A DNA stretch of 64,000 bases, taken from an uncultured Mesonia sp. (lineage in GTDB: Bacteria > Bacteroidota > Bacteroidia > Flavobacteriales > Flavobacteriaceae). The stretch lies in NCBI GenBank assembly GCA_947494545.1, contig CANLVH010000008.1:95533-159532 (forward strand), in the 5' to 3' direction. The notes beneath the pieces were generated by a model. It was not told where the DNA came from. It saw nothing but the letters and a program-made list of their open reading frames with translations, and searched no databases. The translations under genes and the position numbers were made by a program. Shown in pieces: positions 26,472 to 33,764 of this stretch. The first letter of the stretch is position 1, and each line of letters begins with the position of its first letter.

Positions 26472-26581
26472 TTTTTGCTACAATATTTTACGTTTTCCCA
26501 CTCTTTTTCCCATTTTTTACGCCACCTAAACGGCCGTTTACAAACCGGACAAATTTTGCCGGGTAAGTTGTTTTTATTCAT
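26441..26581 (-). CDS. DUF2256 small Cys/Lys-rich protein
   Basis: A 46 aa product starting ATG at 26581: [20 protein letters not shown], then a Trp/Lys/Glu-rich stretch with KYCSKKCKK. Two CxxC/CxxxC pairs suggest a small zinc knuckle. DUF2256 genes are known to sit beside cryptochrome/photolyase genes, as here: it overlaps the flavin reductase gene by 8 nt and the Cry-DASH start by 31 nt. Biochemical role unknown. Confidence 0.8.
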   Translation of the reverse strand: MNKNNLPGKICPVCKRPFRWRKKWEKEWENVKYCSKKCKKNKNLPV

Positions 26582-27209
26582 CTAATAGAGAGCGGGTTTC
26601 TTGGTTTGGTTTAGCATAAGCTAATCTGTCTATTAGTTTTGGAAGCGTATAAGCGTCCAGCCCATTTATGCTTAACGTATTTTGTTTGCTTAAATCTACC
26701 CAACCGTCTTTGGCAGGTTCTTCGGGTAAATATAAATGTTGAATTTCGCCAACTATAAGTCGGCATTCGTTTTCTTGTATGTAATAATTATTGCGCATTT
26801 TGCAAGCAATTTGTAGCGGGGATTCTTTTACAAACGGAGCAAAAAAATCATTTTTATAAATTGGTGTAAGTCCCGATTTTTCAAATTCTGAAATTTTACC
26901 ATCGTAGCGAGCAGAGGTATGATGCGCTTGCTTATAAATTTTTTGGGTTACATGATTAACGCTAAAAAACGTAGAAGTATTTATATTATCCCAAGTGTTT
27001 CTGGTAGCGCTGGTTGGGCGTAAAATAAAACCTAATAAAGGCGGATTGCTGCCCAAATGGATAACAGAACTAAAAATAGCAAGATTTTCTATGCCGTCTT
27101 GCGATTTTGTTGCAATAAGGTTAGCAGATTTGTATCCGCTAAGACTGTTAATGAGGTTAGCCCGGTAGCGTTTTTCTAATTGCTGAATTTGCGAAGAGGA
27201 AAAATACAT
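26574..27209 (-). CDS. Flavin reductase-like FMN-binding protein
   Basis: A 211 aa split-barrel flavoprotein: residues 25-70 ([40 protein letters not shown]) match the flavin reductase-like domain that binds [19 protein letters not shown] follows. Members reduce flavins or act as flavin-binding oxidoreductases. First gene of a tightly overlapping run (flavin reductase, DUF2256, Cry-DASH, FeS photolyase), so it may supply or reduce the flavin used by the photolyases; that is inference from context. Confidence 0.8.
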   Translation of the reverse strand: MYFSSSQIQQLEKRYRANLINSLSGYKSANLIATKSQDGIENLAIFSSVIHLGSNPPLLGFILRPTSATRNTWDNINTSTFFSVNHVTQKIYKQAHHTSARYDGKISEFEKSGLTPIYKNDFFAPFVKESPLQIACKMRNNYYIQENECRLIVGEIQHLYLPEEPAKDGWVDLSKQNTLSINGLDAYTLPKLIDRLAYAKPNQETRSLLDE

Positions 27210-27258
27210 ATTTGTTTAAATTATTATTTATAAAGTTAAACAAAATAAATGCATACAC

Positions 27259-27290
27259 AAAAAAAGACGGTTGTTTTTTACCGTCTTTTT
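27259..27290 (-). terminator. Terminator of the 45-aa small protein gene
   Basis: AAAAAGACGGT pairs with ACCGTCTTTTT around a T-rich loop, followed by T residues on the minus strand. It lies 20 nt past the stop of the small protein gene at 27310. The flanking A/T runs make it plausible for both strands. Confidence 0.75.
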
Positions 27291-27309
27291 ATTGAAACTA
27301 ATTTATAGT

Positions 27310-27447
27310 TTACTCTTTATTCTCTTGTTTTTTGATGGTTTCTTCATCAATATCTACCTCATTGGTTTCGCGTTTGGTTTTACCAAATTCGCCCAAGGGT
27401 TTTTTTTCGTCTTTTCTCTTTTTGTGTTTATCTTCAATTCGTCCCAT
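27310..27447 (-). CDS. Small charged hypothetical protein (45 aa)
   Basis: ATG at 27447 gives MGRIEDKHKKRKDEKKPLGE followed by FGKTKRETNEVDIDEETIKKQENKE. Highly charged, no hydrophobic segment, probably disordered. It has its own downstream terminator. Short Lys/Glu-rich proteins of this form recur in Flavobacteriaceae, but I know no function. Confidence 0.55.
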   Translation of the reverse strand: MGRIEDKHKKRKDEKKPLGEFGKTKRETNEVDIDEETIKKQENKE

Positions 27448-27522
27448 AATTTTTCTTTTTTAATTACACTAAAGGTGCAATTTTATAAGAACAAAGCTTC
27501 TCAAAGCTTTGGTAAAAAACTG

Positions 27523-27963
27523 TTAAGAATTGTGAAATTTGCCATTTGCGGGGTCAGAAGAAATGCTGCTTCCTACTTGCTGCATTACCCAATGTATAGC
27601 GTGATCTAAGGATTTGAATTTTTTCAACTGGCCTTCAAAAAACATTTTCTCAAACATCGTGTTTATTTTAGCAGAAGCTGTTTTTTCTATAATTAGATAA
27701 TGCAAATTAGATAAACGAGGTGCTAGTTTTGCCCAAAGACTGGGATCTACCGAATAACTAAATACTTTGTTAGAAATGTAGTAATTTGGTACATTCTTCT
27801 TGTAGTACGCTTCAATGATGTTAAGTAAATATTCTGCTTTGTTGAAATCTAATATAGTTTCTTCGCGAATTTCTCCCACCACAAATTTTTCGAAAAAGTA
27901 AAACTCTCCAAAATCTAAAGATTGTTTTTTTAAGCAATCTTTATAGTATTTTGTATTTTTCAA
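27523..27963 (-). CDS. Hypothetical protein, possible STAS/SpoIIAA-like
   Basis: About 146 aa with no ATG in the first 110 codons. The frame reaches 27990, but its TTG there is the end of a TATTTTTG promoter box, so the TTG at 27963 (LKNTKYYKDCLKKQSLDFG) is a better candidate. The body GEFYFFEKFVVGEIREETILDF, then LSNLHYLIIEKTASAKINTMFEKMFFEGQL, has the alternating strand/helix pattern of STAS or SpoIIAA-like domains found in small Flavobacteriia proteins. Fold assignment is tentative. Monocistronic. Confidence 0.55.
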   Translation of the reverse strand: MKNTKYYKDCLKKQSLDFGEFYFFEKFVVGEIREETILDFNKAEYLLNIIEAYYKKNVPNYYISNKVFSYSVDPSLWAKLAPRLSNLHYLIIEKTASAKINTMFEKMFFEGQLKKFKSLDHAIHWVMQQVGSSISSDPANGKFHNS

Positions 27964-27987
27964 AAGCAAGGTTCTATAATTAAGAAG

Positions 27988-27995
27988 CAAAAATA
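27988..27995 (-). promoter_or_regulatory. -7 promoter box TATTTTTG
   Basis: Perfect TAnnTTTG on the minus strand just upstream of the hypothetical gene at 27523-27963. It decides against a start at 27990. Confidence 0.45.
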
Positions 27996-28201
27996 CTTAT
28001 TAAAAAAATATAATTATATAAATATTTAACCAAAGTGTTTAAGAAGCTTTTTTGGCGTCTAACTGTCTGGTTTTTGAAGTAAAGGTCTGAATTTCTTAAC
28101 TTTATGTTTTATAAGTCGTTTTTCTAACAATATAAAAATGTAAAAAATTAAGGGTTTTCTTTACGGAAATTGTAAATTTAACTACATAAAAGCATCAATT
28201 T

Positions 28202-28770
28202 TTAAACAGCTAACCAGTTTTGCAGAATGATTTTTCCTTGTGGGGTTAAAACAGATTCGGGGTGAAATTGTACGCCGTAAAGCGAAAAATCCCGATGTTT
28301 AATAGCCATAATTTGTTGCTTTTCATCATAAGCTAAAGCTATTAAATGAGCAGGTAAATTGGTAATAACCCAAGAATGGTAGCGACCTACTTCTAGTTTT
28401 GACGGCAAATTTTTAAATAAAGCATCGTCCGAGTTTTGAAGGTTAATAGTACTGGCAACCCCGTGGTAAACTTCTGCAAGATTTTGCAATTTGGCACCAA
28501 AAACTTCGCCAATTGCTTGCTGCCCCAAACAAACGCCCAAAATACTTTTTTTTCCCGCATAGCTTTGTATTAATTGGTTTAATTTACCGGCTTCTGACGG
28601 AAGTCCCGGGCCGGGAGAGAGCAAGACTTTGTCGTAGTTTTTTACTTCTTCTAAAGTAAATTCTTGATTGCGTTTTACAGTCACCAAACAATTTAAATCT
28701 TCTAGGTAATGCACTAAATTATAAACAAAACTATCGTAGTTGTCTATTACTAAAATTTTTTGATTAGCAT
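28202..28770 (-). CDS. pabA: Glutamine amidotransferase, anthranilate/aminodeoxychorismate synthase component II (start anomalous)
   Basis: Class I amidotransferase supplying ammonia for p-aminobenzoate or anthranilate synthesis. Seen: ILVIDNYDSFVYNLVHYLED, the oxyanion loop LLSPGPGLPSEAG, the nucleophile Cys in ILGVCLGQQAIGEVFG, and the His/Glu pair in YGVQFHPESVLT. The PabB/TrpE partner is not nearby. The start is odd: no in-frame ATG precedes ILVIDN. The ATG at 28770 is out of frame by one base because the following A tract has six A; seven would give MLIKKILVIDN. Otherwise an ATT at 28756 or an upstream TTG must be used. TrpG is an equally possible name. Confidence 0.78.
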
Positions 28771-28786
28771 TGGTGTTTTTAGTTTC

Positions 28787-28794
28787 CAAACGTA
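28787..28794 (-). promoter_or_regulatory. -7 promoter box TACGTTTG for pabA/trpG
   Basis: Matches TAnnTTTG and would start the transcript near 28780, about 10 nt before the out-of-frame ATG at 28770. It argues against translation starts further upstream (28852 or 28789). Confidence 0.45.
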
Positions 28795-29071
28795 AATTAT
28801 TAATTTTTCCAGCTACTATTAAATACAGAAGCAAGGTAAAAAATATCTGCAAACCTAAGGTAGACTTAAATTTATTAATTAAAAATTAATTGTTTTTAAT
28901 TATTATTACCTACAAAGTTTTCCCCGAAAGGGTAAGTACAAAGCGACTTGATTTTTAAAATAATGTTAAAATTTTAATGAATATTCTTTAAGGAAATAAA
29001 ACAAGCTTACATTGAGCGCCCTAAACTAATAAACTCTTGTTAAAGACTTACTACGACTAAAGCTTATTCTT

Positions 29072-29079
29072 TAATTTTG
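29072..29079 (+). promoter_or_regulatory. -7 promoter box TAATTTTG for the thioredoxin-fold genes
   Basis: Perfect TAnnTTTG, 24 nt upstream of the ATG at 29104. Confidence 0.45.
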
Positions 29080-29103
29080 AGCCGATTATGTAGGTTTTAA
29101 AAT

Positions 29104-29622
29104 ATGGTACGATTTAAAAAACTTTTAGTTTACTTTTTTTGTCCTTTTCTCTTCATAGCTTGTAAAAATGGTGCGGGCGCCAATGCGGCATCTGTAGAAT
29201 CTTCTTACAAAAATTTGCGTACGGTAGATTTTAAAAAATTACAACCTTTATTGTCTAAAGAAGATGGGCAAATACACGTGGTAAATTTTTGGGCTACCTG
29301 GTGTAGACCTTGCGTAGAAGAATTACCCTATTTTGAGAAATTGAACGAGGAAGAGGCTGCCAAGGTTACGTTGGTAAGTTTAGACTTGCCAAAATTAAAA
29401 CAAACACATTTGGTGCCGTTTTTAGATAAACGCCAGATGCTAACGCCGGTAGTACTTTTAGACGATCCTAATACCAATGCGTGGATTCCGCAAGTAGACA
29501 AGTCTTGGTCTGGGGCTATTCCGGCTACTTTAGTCTACAAAGATGGAGAACGAGTTTTTTATGAAGAGCCATTTAAAAGCTACGATGATTTGTTGAATGC
29601 TGTAGAAAAAATGAAAGATTGA
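29104..29622 (+). CDS. TlpA-like thioredoxin-fold lipoprotein
   Basis: A 172 aa envelope protein. The N-terminus MVRFKKLLVYFFCPFLFIAC is a lipoprotein signal. The redox motif is WATWCRPCVEELP (CxxC at about 65-68), then LVSLDLPKL and the cis-Pro region WSGAIPATLVYKDGER. TlpA-like proteins reduce disulfides outside the cytoplasmic membrane. The stop is separated by only 2 nt from the next ATG (29625), and a rhodanese gene follows, forming a three-gene sulfur/redox run. Confidence 0.85.
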   Translation: MVRFKKLLVYFFCPFLFIACKNGAGANAASVESSYKNLRTVDFKKLQPLLSKEDGQIHVVNFWATWCRPCVEELPYFEKLNEEEAAKVTLVSLDLPKLKQTHLVPFLDKRQMLTPVVLLDDPNTNAWIPQVDKSWSGAIPATLVYKDGERVFYEEPFKSYDDLLNAVEKMKD

Positions 29623-29624
29623 AA

Positions 29625-30263
29625 ATGCGAACCTTAGTTATTTTAAGTATTTCTGCAATTGTAATTGTCATTTCGGTACTTACTTTTAATGGAATCAATC
29701 AGTTTTCTGATCTGAGTAATTCTTCCCCGGAAGGGTACAAGATTGATGATGTAGCCGAAGATTTTTCTTTAAAAGGAACCGATGGTAAAATGTATAGCTT
29801 AGCCCATTATGATAAGGCAAAAGGCTTTATTCTTATTTTTACTACCAATCATTGTCCGTATTCTAACGCTTATGAAGAGCGTATAAAAGATTTGCACGAT
29901 AAATTTGCTGTTAAAGGCTATCCGGTTCTTGCCATTAATCCCAATAATCCTAAAATTTATCCGGAAGATAGTTTTGAGGAAATGCAAATTAGAGCGAGCC
30001 GAAGAGGTTATAATTTTCCTTATTTAATAGACGAAAAGCAAGAAGTTTATAAGAAATACGGAGCAACCAAAACGCCACATGTTTATGTTTTAGAAAAGGA
30101 AAATGGCGAAAATATAGTGCGTTATATTGGAGCTATAGACGATAATTATAAAAATCCTGCTGCGGTAAAAGAAAAATATGTAGAAAATGCAGTAAAACAA
30201 TTATTGGCGGGAGAGGAGGTAGAGCGTAAACTTACCAAAGCAATTGGTTGCCGAATTAAATAA
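29625..30263 (+). CDS. Membrane-anchored thioredoxin-fold (AhpC/TSA-like) protein
   Basis: A 212 aa protein with an N-terminal hydrophobic anchor (MRTLVILSISAIVIVISVL), then EDFSLKGTDGKMYSLAHYDKAKGFILIFTTNHCPYSNAYEERI. The active site has a single peroxiredoxin-like Cys in NHCPYSNAYEE instead of CxxC, as in the thioredoxin family proteins with a HCPYV/S pattern. KTPHVYVLEKE holds the cis-Pro. A TTG at 29619 also opens the frame, but the ATG at 29625 is preferred. The C-terminal CRIK is a possible second Cys. Co-transcribed with the TlpA-like and rhodanese genes. Confidence 0.82.
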   Translation: MRTLVILSISAIVIVISVLTFNGINQFSDLSNSSPEGYKIDDVAEDFSLKGTDGKMYSLAHYDKAKGFILIFTTNHCPYSNAYEERIKDLHDKFAVKGYPVLAINPNNPKIYPEDSFEEMQIRASRRGYNFPYLIDEKQEVYKKYGATKTPHVYVLEKENGENIVRYIGAIDDNYKNPAAVKEKYVENAVKQLLAGEEVERKLTKAIGCRIK

Positions 30264-30294
30264 AAGTAACTTTGAAAAAAAATTAAAAGAATAT

Positions 30295-30609
30295 ATGGAG
30301 AGTTTAAAACAAGCCGAATGGGCGGAACGTCTTTCTGAAGACGAGCAAGCAAAAATTATAGATGTGCGTACGGAAGAAGAGTACGAAGAAAAACACATAC
30401 CAAATGCTTTACAAATAGACATTTATCAAGCGCCAAAATTTATGGAAGAGATAAACCAGTTGGACAAAGGCAAAAATTATTACGTTTACTGCAAATCTGG
30501 AGGTCGTAGTAGTCAAGCTTGTCAAATAATGGATCAAGCAGGGATTAAAAATTGCTATAACCTTGAAGGCGGAATTGAAGCTTGGGAAGGGGAAACCATA
30601 GAAGAATAA
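30295..30609 (+). CDS. Rhodanese-like domain protein
   Basis: A single rhodanese domain of 104 aa from the ATG at 30295 (a TTG at 30244 would overlap the previous gene and add 17 residues). Seen: AKIIDVRTEEEYEEKHIPNALQI and the active loop YVYCKSGGRSSQACQIMDQAG, with Cys in CKSGGRS as persulfide carrier, then YNLEGGIEAWEG. Cytoplasmic. Transfers sulfane sulfur to an acceptor such as thiols or cyanide; in this setting probably part of thiol redox handling with the two thioredoxin-fold proteins. Confidence 0.85.
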   Translation: MESLKQAEWAERLSEDEQAKIIDVRTEEEYEEKHIPNALQIDIYQAPKFMEEINQLDKGKNYYVYCKSGGRSSQACQIMDQAGIKNCYNLEGGIEAWEGETIEE

Positions 30610-30633
30610 AACATAAATTTTAAATTTCGAAAC

Positions 30634-30669
30634 AAAAAAATCATTTGGAGCAATCTAAATGATTTTTTT
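30634..30669. terminator. Bidirectional terminator between the rhodanese and MFS genes
   Basis: AAAAAAATCATTT pairs with AAATGATTTTTTT around GGAGCAATCT. With an A tract on one side and a T tract on the other, it can stop transcription from both converging genes. Confidence 0.75.
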
Positions 30670-30676
30670 GTTTATC

Positions 30677-30718
30677 CCAATCTCCAATCTCCAATCTCCA
30701 ATCTCCAATCTCCAATCT
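30677..30718. repeat. Heptamer tandem repeat CCAATCT, six copies
   Basis: Six perfect copies of the 7-bp unit CCAATCT plus a partial CT. It ends 7 nt from the stop codon of the MFS gene (minus strand) and directly abuts the terminator. See the other 7-bp arrays at 38027 and 38165. Confidence 0.95.
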
Positions 30719-30725
30719 CTAACTT

Positions 30726-31967
30726 CTATTTACTAGGAACTTGGGTTTTTACAAGAACAGCACCAAGAGCAGCAAGAACGGCGCCAACAATAAACGGAAC
30801 AGCAAAACCAAACCTAATTGCATAACCGGTTAAGAAAGCACCGAGCGAAATTCCTAAACCAAAAGCAACGCTTAAGACAGATAATTGCGCACTTACTTGG
30901 CCTTTTTTGGCCAAATCGCCTGCTAAGGCCAAAGCCGGCGCAAATACCATTGCTGCGCAAATGCCGTGCAATGCCCGGGTGGTAATCATATGCCAAGGTT
31001 GCGTAGCAAAACCTTCCATTAAAATAATAGGAATCAAACCTAAAAAGCCAATAACAATAAAAACTTTCCTCCCGTATTTATCGCTGGCTTTGCCAATAAG
31101 CGGCTGCGTAATAGCCATAAACCCAATAAGCGCGCTAAACTCTAACGAAAATAAAAATGGCCCTTGCGATAAACGTTCGTTTACTTCTAACTCTATTGGC
31201 GCCAAAAGTGCAAATCCCATACTCATAAATAATGTAGCAATGCCTAAACTAAAGATTGGGTCTAACAATTTTCCGGGAGTTTTAGCTTTAAAATTTATGA
31301 TAATTCCTTCAGAATTAGGTTCGGTTTCTTCAGGGTCTTTTACGAAAAACGCCACTAATATGATGCTTATAAAAGCTGCAAAAGCAGCCAAAGAAAAAGC
31401 TGCCATAAAGCCGGTAACTTCGCCAAATAAAGCTAAGTTATAAGGGCCACTTTCTACCAACGCGCCACTTCCCAAAGGTCCTATTCCAAACCCAATCAAC
31501 CTAAAGGCATTATAAACGCCCATATTGCCGCCGCGATTTTTAGGCGTACTCAACTCGCTTACCAAAGCCAAGGTTGCAGTTATGGTAAAAGCCGCTGCAA
31601 TGCCTTGCACTGCTCGAATAATTAATAATAAGGTATACGAGTGGGCTAAACTGTAAAGAAAATTAGCACACATGAATAGCACCAAGCCGGCCAGGACAAA
31701 AAGCTTTCGTTTACCTGTTTTATCGCTAAGTCTACCGGTAAAAGGCTGACAAATGCTACTTACCAAACCAAATAAACCTAAAACCAAGCCGGTAATAAGC
31801 GATTCGGTTAAACCGAAAAAATCACCCTCTACTTGTCCGCTGGCAATATAAAGTGGTAAAACCACAATAAGAAAAGAATTGCCCACCGCATCTGCCATTC
31901 GGGCAATGCCCAAGACCAAGATGCGCGTATCTGTACCGAAAATTTTTCTGGAAGTAGAATTATTCAC
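30726..31967 (-). CDS. Major facilitator superfamily transporter
   Basis: A 413 aa protein with 12 hydrophobic helices. The loop 2-3 motif is FTGRLSDKTGKRKLFVLAG and its counterpart in the second half is LIGKASDKYGRKVFIVIGF, both matching the MFS G-x3-D-x-x-G-R/K-R/K pattern. The family is drug/metabolite:proton antiport-like (DHA1 style); substrate unknown. The start is GTG at 31967, placed exactly 4 nt after a TAGTTTTG box, suggesting a leaderless transcript. If that box is not used, an internal ATG (MADAVGNSF) is available but would cut into the first helix. Confidence 0.88.
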   Translation of the reverse strand: MNNSTSRKIFGTDTRILVLGIARMADAVGNSFLIVVLPLYIASGQVEGDFFGLTESLITGLVLGLFGLVSSICQPFTGRLSDKTGKRKLFVLAGLVLFMCANFLYSLAHSYTLLLIIRAVQGIAAAFTITATLALVSELSTPKNRGGNMGVYNAFRLIGFGIGPLGSGALVESGPYNLALFGEVTGFMAAFSLAAFAAFISIILVAFFVKDPEETEPNSEGIIINFKAKTPGKLLDPIFSLGIATLFMSMGFALLAPIELEVNERLSQGPFLFSLEFSALIGFMAITQPLIGKASDKYGRKVFIVIGFLGLIPIILMEGFATQPWHMITTRALHGICAAMVFAPALALAGDLAKKGQVSAQLSVLSVAFGLGISLGAFLTGYAIRFGFAVPFIVGAVLAALGAVLVKTQVPSK

Positions 31968-31971
31968 GCAC

Positions 31972-31979
31972 CAAAACTA
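31972..31979 (-). promoter_or_regulatory. -7 promoter box TAGTTTTG abutting the MFS start codon
   Basis: Perfect TAnnTTTG on the minus strand, four nucleotides before the GTG start. Same spacing as at the HI0933-like gene. Confidence 0.45.
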
Positions 31980-32209
31980 TATAATTTTAAGAACAACAAG
32001 TCTTAGCAATTCCTTAAAATTAAAATTGATCGCTGTAATTTTTAGAATGGGGGTGTTTGATACAAGAAATCAATTAAAATTTTTTACCGATCTACTTTAT
32101 TAATTTAATTTTAATCTAAAAGTTAATTTATTGACATATTATTAAAAATTAGTTATATAATTAACAATAGTTTATGTTGCTCTTAATGAAAAAGTAAGAT
32201 TAGCTAAAG

Positions 32210-32217
32210 TACTTTTG
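32210..32217 (+). promoter_or_regulatory. -7 promoter box TACTTTTG
   Basis: TAnnTTTG match, 30 nt upstream of the ATG at 32248. The surrounding 31980-32209 region is very AT-rich and holds no gene. Confidence 0.45.
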
Positions 32218-32247
32218 TTAAATAGTAATCCTCTAAAAATCAATATT

Positions 32248-32892
32248 ATGGCAGAAATTAAAATAGAAAAGAAGAAACCAATTTGGCCTTGGATTCTGCT
32301 TGTCGTATTAATAATACTTGCTTTGTTGTACTTTTTTGTATTTGCAAACAACGATTATGATGACGATACTATAGATACCGATGATACAGAGCAAGTACAA
32401 CCAATAGATTCGGTAGCGGTAGATAGCGCAAATAATACTTGGGAAGAGCAAGTTGCAACCGATTCGCTTCGGGGAGATTTTACGACACTTTCTGCCAGTT
32501 ATTTTACGGCGGTACAAGAAAAATCTAAATTAGGAAGTGATACGCTTTACACCAAAAATACTTTACTGAAATTGGTAGATGCGATAAAATCTAAAGCGAT
32601 GGAAAACCAAATGGAGTTAGAAACCGATTTTAGTCAAATTAGGGAAAATGTAATAGGAATTACCGATAGATCGCAACGGTTTACTTCCGAAAAGTTTAAA
32701 GAAATCGCACAAAAAACCGTAGAGGCTGCAAAAACTATTCAGAAAAAGGAATATCCACAATTAGAAGGTGAAATCAAGAAAGCGGAAAATAGTGTAGAGG
32801 CGATAGATGCCAATATGAAAATGAGCAATCAGCCAGAAAAAATAAAAACCTTTTTTGAGAAAATGGCGGCTGTATTGAAGAATATGAATTAA
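32248..32892 (+). CDS. Hypothetical single-pass membrane protein
   Basis: A 214 aa product, MAEIKIEKKKPIWPW followed by a hydrophobic segment (ILLVVLIILALLYFFVFA), then an Asp-rich linker DDDTIDTDDTEQVQP and a helical, probably coiled domain (about 70-214). A TTG at 32215 also opens the frame but belongs to the promoter box. It lies 17 nt before the PRC-barrel gene. I do not recognise the family; similar membrane-helix-plus-coil proteins accompany stress genes in Flavobacteriia. Confidence 0.7.
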   Translation: MAEIKIEKKKPIWPWILLVVLIILALLYFFVFANNDYDDDTIDTDDTEQVQPIDSVAVDSANNTWEEQVATDSLRGDFTTLSASYFTAVQEKSKLGSDTLYTKNTLLKLVDAIKSKAMENQMELETDFSQIRENVIGITDRSQRFTSEKFKEIAQKTVEAAKTIQKKEYPQLEGEIKKAENSVEAIDANMKMSNQPEKIKTFFEKMAAVLKNMN

Positions 32893-32909
32893 CCAAAAAA
32901 ACTAGAAGA

Positions 32910-33692
32910 ATGAAAAATAAGAAAAAACATTTATATTATTTAGAAGAGTTATCCGATTATAAAGTAGCCGGTAATTATTCTGATGTTAGAGGTTGGAGCG
33001 TAAAAGATTCGGATAATCGCGTTATCGGGAAAGTAGAAAGCCTTTTAGTAAATAAAGATTTAGAGCGCGTGGTTTATCTAGATGTGGAAGTAGATGATAC
33101 CATTATAGAAGCAGACCACGACCCTTACGGAAAGCCTGCAAATGCAGATGTGCACGAATTTGTAAATAAAGAAGGCGAAAACCATATTATTATCCCAATT
33201 GGGTTGGTAGATATAAACGAGTCGCAAAAATTTGTTTATACCAATTCTATAGACCATCAGACCTTTGCGGAAACCAAGCGTATAGAAACCGGTGCTACCA
33301 TAGACCGCGAATACGAAGAGGCAGTAATGCAATCGTATAAACGCGATAAGGATAACAAAAGTAGAGATTATGATGAAAAAGACCGTATTCAAACTACTGA
33401 AAAACAAAAAGATACCGTTTTTTCTGATAGTCAAGGGCATTTAACAGAAGAAAAAGAAGAACTGAACAAAGAAAGGGAACGCCTGGCAGAAGAACGTAGA
33501 AAGTTAGAAAAACAACGAAAAGAGCTGGAAGAAGAACGCAGAAAATTGGAAGAAGAGAGAAAGTTGCGCGATCCGGATTATCACAGTACTTCAAATACCG
33601 ACAAACCAAGAGAACGTGACGCATCTGACAAGAATGCCTTTTACAAAGGAAAAGAATTTGACGGCTCTAATTACAGGAGCGATCAACCTTAA
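32910..33692 (+). CDS. PRC-barrel domain protein with coiled coil
   Basis: A 260 aa cytoplasmic protein. Residues about 15-130 resemble a PRC-barrel domain: VRGWSVKDSDNRVIGKVESLLVN and LERVVYLDVEVDD, then a second beta segment HIIIPIGLVDINESQKFVY. From about 180 to 225 it becomes a strongly charged helix (repeats of ERRKLEEERK type), predicted coiled coil, then a disordered tail. PRC-barrel proteins serve in photosynthetic reaction centres, RNA processing and stress; no specific role is evident. Followed by a clear terminator. Confidence 0.8.
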   Translation: MKNKKKHLYYLEELSDYKVAGNYSDVRGWSVKDSDNRVIGKVESLLVNKDLERVVYLDVEVDDTIIEADHDPYGKPANADVHEFVNKEGENHIIIPIGLVDINESQKFVYTNSIDHQTFAETKRIETGATIDREYEEAVMQSYKRDKDNKSRDYDEKDRIQTTEKQKDTVFSDSQGHLTEEKEELNKERERLAEERRKLEKQRKELEEERRKLEEERKLRDPDYHSTSNTDKPRERDASDKNAFYKGKEFDGSNYRSDQP

Positions 33693-33724
33693 AACTCTCG
33701 TGAAAAATTGAATTATTACCGAAG

Positions 33725-33754
33725 AAGGGCGAATTGTAAAACTCGCCCTTTTTT
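33725..33754 (+). terminator. Rho-independent terminator after the PRC-barrel gene
   Basis: AAGGGCGA (33725-33732) pairs with TCGCCCTT (33743-33750), loop ATTGTAAAAC, followed by a T run. Confidence 0.8.
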
Positions 33755-33764
33755 ATGTTTTAAA

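Noticed and set aside
33078..33440. 120-codon frame opposite the PRC-barrel gene
   Set aside because: Antisense shadow with no domain; the plus-strand gene has a clear PRC-barrel pattern and terminator.
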